The notes under the pieces are model-generated. The model searched no databases, was not told where the DNA came from, and saw only the letters and a list, made by a program, of their open reading frames with translations. A stretch of 64,000 nt of DNA from Patagioenas fasciata (taxonomy: Eukaryota > Chordata > Aves > Columbiformes > Columbidae): positions 43,591,001 to 43,655,000 of the forward strand of contig NC_092524.1 of NCBI RefSeq assembly GCF_037038585.1, written 5' to 3'. The position numbers and the translations under genes are program-made. Positions 1 through 11,600 of this stretch are shown here, in pieces. Each line of letters opens with the position of its first letter. Position 1 is the first letter of the stretch.

Positions 1-700
1 GCGGGGGGCTGCTCGCGCTCCGGCCTGCCGCTGCGGGGGCTCCCTCCCCTCCTGCCCACCTGGTGCGGCCGCAGGCTGCCCTTGCTGCTCGGCCGGTGCG
101 AAGCGCGGTCGCCTTCGCCGCGTTTCTCCCTTTTCCTCTGCCCCCCCGGCTCCTGGGAAGTTTTTGATCTACTTCTTCAAGCCCTCAATCAGGAAGAGCT
201 GCGGGGAGGAGCCTTCCCCTGCTCTCCCCTACATCTTTATTGGCCGCTTGGTGCCTTCCAGCGTGTGTCACACAGGAAGACAGCGAGCTACATTATTAAT
301 TAATGGCTGAGAGGGCGCATCCTCCATTTTTGAATTATCAGCCGGAGATCTCCGGTGCGGGGGGTGATGGGCCCAGGCCAGCTGACCGCGGAGGGGAAGG
401 CGGCTCTTTCCGCACGACGCTGCCGGACGGGCTGGGCTGCGGGCGGCACGGCAGCGCAGCGCGGAGGGGCGACCCAGCCCAGCACGCGGCGTGCGGCGCT
501 GCCCGCCCGCGCCTCCTGCCCACCGGCATTACCAGCGCTTCCGAAACCGGCGCCAAGGAGCCGCCGGGAGACCAGCAGCCCCTGGCAGAGCAGCAGCCGC
601 TCGGTGCTGTGAGATCCGCTGTCCTCAGTACCTGCCCGGCTAGCCAGGGCAGGCGCGGCTCCCGCGGGGCTGTTCCCCTCGGCTGATCCACAGGGGTTTC
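1..700. promoter_or_regulatory. CpG island at left edge, probable promoter of a gene to the left
   Basis: The sequence is GC-rich and dense in CpG up to about 680, then drops abruptly to AT-rich DNA. An inverted CCAAT box (ATTGG) lies at 239-243. Overlapping open frames on both strands are what stop-poor GC-rich DNA gives, and none resembles a known protein. In human, BAZ1A lies next to SRP54 and is transcribed away from it (recalled gene order). The island would fit the BAZ1A promoter, with the gene continuing leftward on the minus strand. That is inference: no BAZ1A coding exon is in the window. Confidence 0.55.
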
Positions 701-1977
701 GGCGTTTGACACTGCAGTTCCGGAGACGTTTCTCTCTCAATTACAGCCCAAAAGTCAAGGATTGCAGTGCTATCCGAGCGTAGATGGGCGTACGGATATA
801 TTTTGCTGGAAGTGAGATTACATATAAGTAAGATGAGCGTAAGAGTTGTACACGGGCCCCTTATGTTGCCTCATATTTTTTTTTACAGTTCACTGATAAT
901 GTCACTACATGGGTTTACTAGTGTATTAATTTTTCACCACTTTTTTTTTTCTTTTTTACGCTAATGCTTTTACAGTGCCACTGGTAATTAACACTGGGGT
1001 GTTAATTTAACTGTTCTTAAGCGTGTTGGTCACCTTAAAGACATAAAATCACAAAAAGTACTCATCAATAATAGTTCATCATCGCAAGGTCCACTTACAT
1101 GAAAAATCTAGAGAACAATTGCAGAAACTCTCAAGAACTATTGAGGTGAATAATATCTAAATAGTTTAAGTTTACAACTTCAAATGCTGTTCCTGCAAAT
1201 AAAGATTCTGTGCTGTTTCCTGCACCTGTGCACAGGTTGTTTTCTTTACCTCTGCAAGTAAAGGCAACGACCCGCACTGCTGAAACCTGTGTGACTAAAA
1301 CCTCAAAGAATGTTTACATTCAGTCCATGAATTACTTTGTTTAACAGTGATCAGGTTTTAATCAAAAGCAGTGAGAAATTTTAATGCTCGCTTCTTCCTG
1401 TTAAGGTTACAAAATATGAAGCTTGAGCTACAAAACAGGGTAACTCCTGAGTCCTACCAGTTTATTTTCATTTGCCAGTTGGCTTCACTTTCAGTTTTTA
1501 ATTACTTTCGAGCAAAGGGCACAAATGCAACTTGAGTTAAAGCACTTGTATCTAACATCTGGTAATTTTTAGATCCTTTTCCATCAAAAATGTACAGTAT
1601 GCTATGGTTATGACTCTTAGAGTCGTCAGCTCTCATGATTACAGTGGATTTTGCAACCCCTAGCTTTGTTTTAAACACTAGCTCTTCAGCAGATGTAATT
1701 AAAGTGGAGCATTAGCTCTTCTCAAAAAATAATTACATTTCTAAATCTCAAATTTGAGAGAAAAGCTTGACTATGCGAACCCAAAAGGCTCACAAATTAG
1801 AAAGAAAACCTTTGAGTTCAAATTTTTGTAAGTCTCATTATTTTTAAGCCATGATGTTTGGGAACTCAGCTCTTGGGGTTTTTTTGTGCTCAGACTGGCA
1901 GCACAGCATTATTTTAGCACTAGTTGGTACCCATGAAAAATGCACAAGGTGATAGAAGTGTGACATCAAAAGCAAAT

Positions 1978-2053
1978 TCCCTTTTTCTTTTTGCTCTCTC
2001 TTGCCCTCTTTCTCTTTTCTTCTCACCTTTTCCTTCTCCTCTTGTTCTTCCCC
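1978..2053. repeat. Polypyrimidine tract
   Basis: About 75 bases are almost purely C and T, with CTTTTT, CTCTCTC and TTCTC runs. It is low-complexity sequence and no element boundaries are seen. Confidence 0.8.
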
Positions 2054-2858
2054 ACTCATTATTCCCTTGGTGATTTTCCAGTGAACAGATCCTCACTAAA
2101 TAATAGGGCTGCACTACGTTTTCATGTTCCTAGGATACAGAGGAGCAGTTCATTTAATTTTCACCTCTGAATCCAGCTCTGTTCTTTAAAACCCACAAAT
2201 CCAGGCTCTGATTCTGCTCCCAGTAAGGTCAGCAGGAACCGAAACAATTTTTTTGTGATGACACCAGCTCATGTCTCCCAAGTAGGCATTGAGACTTCAA
2301 TGGATATTAGTTCTGAGAAATCAGAAAAATGTTACTTCCCTTCCATGGGAATATTGATTGTATTTTTACATTTAGTTTAATTTTTGCAATTTTTTTTTAA
2401 CACATCACCGAAAGTATAGTTTTGATTCAAGATACATGTGTGGTATTATTGATGACGTTCAATGGAGTTGTTCATGTGGATTTTGCCACAAAGAGGTCAA
2501 AAAAAAGAAAAAAAGCTGCTTTCTTTTTAAAAGATGAATTACACACTAACAGTTGAACTAAACAGAGCTCCCTAGCTAGGGAAGTTGCAGTTCTTATTCA
2601 CAGTACTTTAAAAATAGCTGTATTGGGAACATACAATCTTATAAAACACTTGGTCTCTATGTTTTACAAGGGTAGAACAATTTCCTAGGGACGGTGTTGG
2701 CCCAGCCTTGGGGCAGCCCCCCAGCTGCTCTTTCAAAGCTCCCCACAATTTGCAAATGTTTAGTTCTTTTAACTTGCTCCCTGCTTTATCATAGATTTCT
2801 TTCCTTGTCTTATGCTGTTTCTTCCTATCTTTAAAACACCAAGAACTGCTTTACACAG

Positions 2859-2902
2859 ATACTCCAAAATATCTATTCAGGTATTCTAAAATATCTATTC
2901 AG
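2859..2902. repeat. 22-bp tandem duplication
   Basis: Two adjacent 22-bp units (2859-2880 and 2881-2902) share the core AAAATATCTATTCAG exactly and differ at a few bases before it. It looks like a simple slippage duplication. Confidence 0.75.
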
Positions 2903-4731
2903 CGTTATCCATTACAAAACAGTTCCACATGTGACTACTGTTATTCTGGAACAAGTAGATTACAAGGAATTATGTTACCAGAGTATTTCTGCTTTAAATT
3001 CACACCTAACTTTATATTGGAATAACTAATGTTTAACCAAATAATATACTTAGAGCCATGCAAAAGCAAAATTTTTACTCAGTATTACCTATATTATCAT
3101 GCAATTGGGAGAGATTTTTCTGTAGAGTATGTTTAGCCGTTTGCTCACTTGCTTTTTTGTTCTTCTTATTTTTCCCGTAAAATTACCTGTTTGTTCTTTC
3201 AGGGTTTGGCTGAAGTCAGAGAAAAAAAATGCATTGGATTTCTTCAAAAAGAGCTTCCTTGGACTTTGAGTGGTATGCCAGGTTCTCAATTGTGAAAAAT
3301 GCACTTATTTGTGTAAATGTTAAGTTGCTAGTGAGTTGTTTAGCCAGATGACCTTTTTCTCAGTTGACTGGAGCATGTAAAGAAGGAGAAGGACAAAATG
3401 CATGTGACTGTTGACTCAGTTTAATGCACTGAGTAGATTTTGGGGGAATTGTATAATCCTTTTTCTTTCCAAATGCTGTTTTGAAAATCCTTCATTTTCG
3501 TAATGCAAACAAACCATAGATCACTTTTTTCAAGCCTATGGCACCCAGCAAAAACACCTTATTTATTTGCTTGTGTGTTTTGTAACTTACCATTATAGCT
3601 TTTTTTCACCTTTTGCCCTTTCTCTGCCACCTTGCTGAGCCAACTTACTCTTTTGATCACGTATCTTTATTTAGACTTTAAACTATGTGAGCAAAGACAA
3701 TGTGCTGGTTTTATCAACCCACTCCAGCTGTGGGTAACAGTAACATTTGGTCTATTGTCTTTTACTGGCTGTAAAGCGCTATGCTTGGTTTTTAATAACA
3801 TACTCACTTATAAATAACATACTTCAGTCAAAAGAAAAAAGGAAGAGATGCAGATGATTTTTCACAACACGTTTCATTTTTCTTTCATTCTGGCTCAGTT
3901 GTATTTCAACATGCTTTTAAAGCAGCTCTGTAATCACAAGGATAGGAGGTTCCTTATTCTGAAGCTGCTCGACGCCTTCACATGGGCCACAAATAAAGGT
4001 AAAGAATTCCTGTGCTTGGTGACTTCTTGATATAGTAATAATTTTTGGTAGTTTCTTAATAGTCTTAACCCAGGCATTCCACAGTTGCAAATGTAGGCAG
4101 GATCTTTGGGTCTGTTGCTCTCATAAAGGGCAGTAAGTCACGGCCAGAGTCTGCTTCGCCTGTTGCTAAGGTTAAATAACACCCCATACAGCAGGGCCCA
4201 TCCCTCACAAAGCCCTCGGGGAGCACCAAGAAGCTTCTTATACCATGAGTTATTTTACAGACAGGCATTTAATCTTCTTCATTTTTTTTTTTCCCACAGT
4301 TTAATGGCATTTAGACCTACAGTTCTCACTGCTTTTAATGGATATTGAATGTTTAATTTCCATGCAAGTCCAGAAATGAAGAGTTATGTTCCTTTAAAGT
4401 TTACTTTAATCATATCTTATTTTTTCCCCTCTCAGAAAAGTCTATTAACAGTATTTAAGCTGATAACCTTATACTAGTGGGGAGGAACTCTGACCTCATC
4501 TGCTTTGCAGAGATGACCATGTATGATTGGCCTCTACCCTGATTACAAAATGATAAAATGTTGTTGTGAAACTACTATTCATTTCCTAATAGTATCTCAG
4601 AAACTAGCTTAAATTCTGAGAGGATTTGGACTGCATTTTTTTCTTAGTTGTAGTGCACAGGGTACAGAGTATTGACACTACTGTAATTTTCTGACACTAA
4701 AGTATGCTGAATTTCTCATTGCTAACCAATA

Positions 4732-4783
4732 TTTTGAATGAATTATGAGCGATGACTGGTTTTGAATGAATGATGGGCGAATT
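4732..4783. repeat. Imperfect 28-bp tandem repeat
   Basis: Two units both begin TTTTGAATGAAT, followed by similar ATGAGCGA and ATGGGCGA stretches. It is a diverged tandem duplication with no known function. Confidence 0.6.
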
Positions 4784-7380
4784 TGCTACCTTTTGCTACA
4801 TATGCGTGTTGTCACTCCTGGAGTGATGTATGGCATTTTACAATAGATTTAAATATCCTGCGTCAGCCTGCTTGAAACCTGGATCTGAATCAGTAAGACA
4901 TTCTTTATGCAGTCAAATGTAAGATTGAGAATTCTCAAACTACATAATACTAACCTACCATTTACTAAGTTTACATTCATCTTACTTGAATTACTTCTGT
5001 TGAACACCTCTCTGGCCAGTTCATGAGTAGAAACAATAATTTCAAGTATGTTAATTTTATGATTTTGTTATAAGACTATACAGCCCCAACTTTTTTTTTC
5101 CAGTAATACTGAGATTAGACAAACTTGCTTGCATATTGAAAGAGATCCCATGCAGTGCAGTTTCTGTTGAGAAGGACGTGAAGAAAAATTGGCCCAGTAG
5201 CTGATTTGGGTCATTTTGTCAAAGATTACAGTGATGAGCCAATCTGAAACATATAATTTTGCTCAAATGCAGACCATGTTGGATTTTCATAGAGCCATTC
5301 ATTCACCAAAGGTGATGACTCACAACTGTAACTCGTATTCTGACTTACTTATCCATTTCATGAGCCTCCTTTGGCCCCCACCTTATTTTCTTCTGTCCTG
5401 CTACTCATGAGGGCTTTAGGAAGGATGAGCAAAGAGATTAACTATCTAGACGCTGTTCCAATGGCAGATGCCAAATAAGAGCGAAGTTGAAGAAGCCTGT
5501 AGCTGGCTTGACGGGGTCTCTGGATGTCTCTCCACTTGACAACACATGGGTGAATCGTGGTGTGTGCAGGTGGATGCACGACGCTCTTGCACGTCCTTAG
5601 ACTCTGGCCACCACTTTGGCCCAGGTAGATGAGGGCTGGAATAAAGCGGTCGCTTGCCCTGGGTACAAAATAAGCTGCAGTTTTGATTTCTTGCTTTTGC
5701 AAGATGCTGCTTTTCTATAACTGCTTTTATTAACAGGGTGCTGGCAGAGTGATCCAAGCCTGGTGTGCTGAGTCCTAAAGCTGGAGGGGAGCCCACCATA
5801 CTACATCAAGGGCACAGAATATATTCCTTAGGGGAACACCATACTCAAGGGAGATCCTCTGAAAGGAGAGCTCCTGAGGCACAGCCTACATGATCATTCT
5901 TCTCCCACAGATCGTGTCCTGACTGGCATGTATTAGGTGGACACCACTGTCCCACGATGCCCATGTTGGGGCCTCACAGTCAAGAGAACGTGAGACTCTG
6001 ACAGAATTTCTACATTTCTTAAAAGTCAGGCACTCATAAATGTGTTTGGTCTATATAAAGTATGCATGTAGAGCAGAACTAAAGGAAAAACAAAAGGTGG
6101 CAAATCCAGTGTGCGCTTCAGTCTTGCTGGCTTTGGAAGATACAGGACAGCTGGAAAGTTAATAGGATTGCTACCATACAGTTGCTAAGCGTTCATAGCA
6201 AGGAAGAAAATGTAAACCTTTTTGTTACTAGTATCAGTTTAGTGCAACAACTGATAGAATGAAATTGTTAAAGACGCAGTAACTTGTGAATCAAGAACTG
6301 AAAATTATTTCAGTTGTAATATCCAGTCATCCAAGAAGTTCCTAAACAAAAAGCAAAAGCAAGACTTTACAATCCTAAGACCACTTTCACATATGGAAGT
6401 TATAGTACCTGGAACCTCACTGAGTATAACCCCACAGTGTGAACAGAGATATAATGTTGTAAAAATGTTCATATCCACATAGTTTGTTGTTCTATAGGAA
6501 CACCTTCTAGTGGTACAATTTATGGTTATGCATCTCTAAATGTACCCATGTTAAGGGTTGGTGTGTATATATAATTGGTATAAATATTGGAGGCTAACTT
6601 TTTTTTCTTTTTTTTTTTTTTTTTAAAGTTTGCACCCTAGTTATAATTACAGAATGTCATAAAAATGTATGTAAATCCAGATGTACCGAGACAGTAACAC
6701 TTAAAAAGCTTACCAACCATCCTGTTGTCCCCTAGAAATCAGAAAGTTACTTTTAACTGCACGCCTCCATTAGGGCAAAACAAAAAGGTCACATGCAGCT
6801 CTGCCTAGTCCCTAATGGATGCAATGGGTTAGACCCCTCCTCTAAAAAAAGCTTTCAGTTATGCTCAGTACCACTGACACATCTGAGGTCCAGTGACAGA
6901 AATGCAGCTAATAATAAGAAAAAGGAGGAAGCGTGCAAGATGGTTCTTTTATACCTTATCTTAATAATTACCTCCACTAAAGTCAGTACTAAGCAGAAAG
7001 TTTTAAAAGGTCATGTCAGGTTTAAGAATGCCCATGGCTTCCCATCACTGCCCTGAATTACCTTGATTTTTGTGTTCTTATGTCTGTGAGTGGGTGTGTT
7101 GTACTTCTGTGACAAAACTAAAGTTCAGTGAGAGAATTTCCTGCTTCATAGATAGGTTTTTAACCATGCAAGGCATGTGCATGACCTCAATTCTCCATTT
7201 CTTGCCTGTTGTGCAACTGAGAGTTTAGCAGCAAAATGAGTTACAACCTCAGCATTATCTAATACTTGTGCATATTGGATGTGCACATGCTTGGATAAAA
7301 ATGTTTGAGAGCTGACATAAGTTGAAATAAAACACTTTCCCCTTCCTCCCCCACGCAAATAATACCTCATTCACACAATC

Positions 7381-8660
7381 TGAAGGAATCTGCTGGCAGG
7401 AGAACGATTTGTCGTAAAAATCGTGAGGAGGAAAGGGAAAGGTACGCCAGGAAACACAACTCGGGTCTGTGCCGACGCGTGGATTCTCAGTGAGTTCAAA
7501 ACAGCCTGTAACTACAGCCCATCTTTGAGGCCGACGGATACAAATTCTTGACGTTCACATAAAACCTGGTTGCAAAAATTTGTGACTTTCCAAATGGCTT
7601 TGCAGGAGCAAATGGAAGCACTGCTCTTCTGCCTGGCAAAGCTCAGTCCTGCAGTGTTGATGAGTAAATGCTGCCAGAGAAGTTTTATTCGCTGCCATCA
7701 GTTTGTATCTTGGCATTGGGCCGATGCTGCCACCCTGGTGGGCACCGGGCTGGCCTGTCAGTGGGATCTGGACAGAATTTGGTGCTGTGAAATCTGGAAG
7801 AAAAGCACTTTTGGATACACGCGTTTTCAGGTGAGTGTGGAGGAGGCCAAAGCCACTTCTACACTGGCTGGTTCTTAACAGCCAAGGCACTGCCGCACTG
7901 CCCACACAATGTAGGGAGCTCTCATGCATGGCTCCCGGTGTCCCAAGGCCAGGCTGGATGTCTGGCTGGTTTTGTGTCCCTCCTCGCAGCTTCACGCCTG
8001 CCTGACCCATGAGCTGTTCTGCATTGGTGCAGGACAGCGATGTCCATCCACAGAGGGGCCTCCAGTCCCTCAAGCTGCCAGCGCAGTGTGCGTGTGTGGA
8101 CGGGGTCTCTCTCACAAACCACTCGTCAGGGGCGGCCGCATGGAGGGCCGAGCGTCCACGCACCCGCCTGTAGATAAGGCGGCTGGTTGAAGCTTAACCC
8201 CAGCAGGCGGGGGGAGGCGTTCTGGGGGCAGCCCTCATGGTCTGTCTGACCCACCTTCCAGGGGGTGCACGGGAGGCTGAAAGTCACCGCTCCCCTGTGG
8301 GTTGCCTGAGGAGGAACGCTTGGGATTGTGGCTGCCATGGGAAGGCCACAAGGTTCATCACCTCGACCTCCTCCACGTGTCTCCACGTGGCAGGTCAGGA
8401 GCCTCGGCAGCACGACAGTCATGCACCGGTCACCTACTATGAAGTGGGTCACCCTGCCCAAGGGAGGCCCGCTGTCCACTCCACCTTTTAGACCTTTGCT
8501 GAAATTGTGTAGAAACCATCTTTTGGCTCTGAAGCGTGTGTGTCACAGGCACCGGGTTTGGTCAGTCAGCGGTGAAGAAGCGGCACCTGGGTCAGCGCCA
8601 TGAGCCACCCTGTTCCTCGTACAGCAGCTGGATCACACCCAGCGCTCAGCATTGGTGCAC
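7381..8660. other. GC-richer, ORF-dense intergenic patch
   Basis: This 1.3 kb is clearly richer in GC and CpG than its flanks and carries long overlapping frames on both strands, including about 200 codons on the minus strand at 7555-8163. The plus-strand frame 7570-7878 contains a good donor (CAG|GTGAGT, exon edge at 7829), but no partner exon or known protein domain is recognised. It could be a diverged repeat, a noncoding-RNA exon or simply a GC-rich patch. Confidence 0.4.
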
Positions 8661-11600
8661 GGCGCGTGTAAAACCTCTCAGAAATTAAGTGATCCTTCTG
8701 CTGAGAGTCATAAAATGTAATCAGTTCCAGTGGGGGTTGAACAACAAAATGCTGCTGGGAATAATTTGGACTTTGTTTCTTCAGTTAAACCAGAATTAAT
8801 CTATATAACTAGTCTTTCATATTTCCATGTTGTATAGACCTTGTGCATGTGACCATCCTTCTTTGTAAAATTAAGCCTGTCCCTTCTATCACTCTATTTT
8901 ATAAACAATCAACTAATAAGGATTGAGGGAGGGATAAAAGCCCCTGTAAATTGTTCCGGTTTCACAGTCTTAGAGAATGCAGCAGGAAAATTTCCTGACT
9001 CTTTTTTTTAACAGTCTACTCCTAAACCCTACTCTTAGATGTGTTGTCAGTTTTGCATGCAGACCAGACCACGAACTAGTTTAACTAGAGTTATTTTGGC
9101 AACAGTTTAGCTGCTGTGGTGGGAACTGTCTGGTGGACACACTGAGGAACAAGGTGTAAACATTATATTAGCACATTAGCACGAGGTTTTAAAAGTATTT
9201 AGTTAAGTGGGCGTAAAAAGTGAACTAGATGAGCCAGTGCAAGCTTTGTGCATAGGCTAGCTTTAGCATTATTTGGAATTAAGTTCCTTTTGCCTGGAGT
9301 TTGCCTGTATAGGAACTCTGCCTAATTCTGTATCAGATGACTGGTGTAAGTATATACGTGTCCCACCAAAGGGAGATTTGCCTTGAAGTATCTGAAATAT
9401 GTGATATAATATGCTTTCCTCCCTATAGTATTAGTAAAACTAAAAATCCAGCCCTATCAGCTGACTTACACACTCTTTTCTTTACACTTAAATGTAATTT
9501 ATTATTTCCTTTGAGATAGTGAAAATCATGTATTTCAAGACATAAGTATTTTCCTCATACGAGTGTGTTCCAAAGCCTTTGCAAAAGGTCAGTGAGAGGA
9601 AAAGCTCATTGGTGTGCCTGAACTTGTAAAGAAGTTAAAGGCAGTACAATGAAAAATTATCCAGAAGCAGGGAATGCTACCCCCATAAGTTCAATCATAC
9701 TAAAATTTCTCTTTAGTTCATCAAGAAACCTGATTTTTTTTCCCAATAAAAATAATATGGATGAATATGATCCACAATTTTTCTGAAGGAGTAAGTGAAT
9801 ACACACACAGAGAAATGCCTTGTAGGCAGGATCTTTAAAGATTCAGTGGTGTTCAGTATGTCAAAACACTTGAGCAGCTGTAGGATCAGAACCCAGAGGC
9901 CTACAAGCAAGGATGCAGCACCTGGGAGGGTGATCAAGGTAAAGTGAAAAATGTTTACATGGTTCCTATTGTAGTTGCTATTTAAATAATTCTATCTGAA
10001 TTTAACCATTGTACTAAAAAAAGAGTGAAGTCTTGCAGGTTACTTGCTCTTACGCAGCTTGGAAACAAAATCTATCAGTTGAGCCAGGTCCTTGGCACTA
10101 CTCCAACAGTTCAAAACAGGTCCAGAGCCAGCTTAACTGCCCCAGCCATAACTATTTTCACTTCTCCAGGAACAGCTCTGTAGGGTATAGACCCGTTGAG
10201 ACAGCCCACGCTTCCCTGCTTCTGAACTCAGGCTCCCAGAACACCGGCAAGGACCAAATGGCACAGGCAGAGCGTACCTGCTCTGCAGTGCCTCTCGGCC
10301 TTGGGAACACTGCTGGGAGCAGCTGATTAATTCTGTAAACAACAAAAACAGCCCCAACAAAACAAACATCATATTTGGAGATAGGATAGAATCAGCATTA
10401 ATAAATTATTACTTTTTTAACATCAACTGATGGGATTTGGGCATGTTTGCTTTTCCTTGGTGTCTAGTGAATCAGCCTAGGTATCATTTCAGTGCTCCTG
10501 TTGCTTGTTTTATACAAACACACTCTGAGGCTTCTTTCTGGAGAGGAAGTAATGAGAATTTGTGGAGTAGTAAAAAAGAATCAACATTTTACAATGTTGA
10601 AAACTGTTAATAATCAACATCAAAAGCCTTTAATCTGTTGACAGTCATGTACTTGATTTATACAGCTAGCTGCTCTACTGGCTTTTCTTTCAGGACAACT
10701 GGAGAGTGCGCCGAGATGTGGCTTTGTACAGTGATAACTCTGGAAACATTTAAGTAGCAGCAATCCAAAGCAATGGGTTTAATCTGAAGGCCTGAGCAAG
10801 AAGTAGTCCAGGCAGTACGTGTGATATGAATGAATTAAGAGCAAAGGCATTGCCTCCAGGAGAAAACAAAACAAAAACAAAACCAACACGCACACACATG
10901 AAAAAAACAGAACAAAAAGCCAGCCCTCTGTCTAGAAGTTGCCTAGAGCAAGGGGACGGAAATTTTGTTTCTGTGTTTCTGTTGCCTAGAGTCACGTAAA
11001 ACCTTTGCCCTTTTACAACTAGCTACAAATCCTGTGGCTGACTGGGTAAAATACTGTGTGAGAAGGAAGAAGAAAGAAAAGAGAGAGAAAGAGACCTTTG
11101 GGGCACTGAATGGGCCTGATGGCCAAGCATAAGGTTTGGGAACAAGAAATTTCTTACTGTCTGCTTATTTACAAAGACTTTAGAGGAAGGGCTAGAGCTG
11201 GTACTACCCCTTTGTCCTCCCCCTAATTCAAATACTCCAATAATACCTTCTAAAGCCAGGAAGAAAATGTTATTTTCTCCTTTTATGACAATCAGACATT
11301 TAGTGGGAGGAACACTCAATGTGCATCTAAGAGATAGGTGATGCCAGTTAAGAGGAAAAGAGGACTTCACACCCTCCAACTTAACTAATTTGGTTGCCAG
11401 TACAGTAAGCAGCTAAACAGTGCAGAGATGGGTTCATAGTAATTTAAAGTGTAGTAGGTAACACATAAAAAAAGCCTATCTAGAGACACCATAAACTTAC
11501 AGGGCTCACTTAGCAAAATGCAGTGAGAGCTAAGCTTCTCCAAACGTGGGCTAGTTTCTTCCCAGGTCTGACAGAGAAGGGAACAGAACAAGGACACCTG

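Larger units (their letters stand above)
701..7380. other. Gene-free AT-rich intergenic DNA
   Basis: No exon-like open frame with matching splice sites was recognised. The stretch holds a polypyrimidine tract (1978-2053), short tandem duplications near 2859-2902 and 4732-4783, a poly-T run (6600-6624) and a diverged repeat-like segment near 2190-2310. The open frames of 60-117 codons look random in composition. Confidence 0.6.

Noticed and set aside
7555-8163. 202-codon minus-strand open frame
   Set aside because: Several other frames overlap it, and no family was recognised. It is kept only as part of the GC-rich patch.
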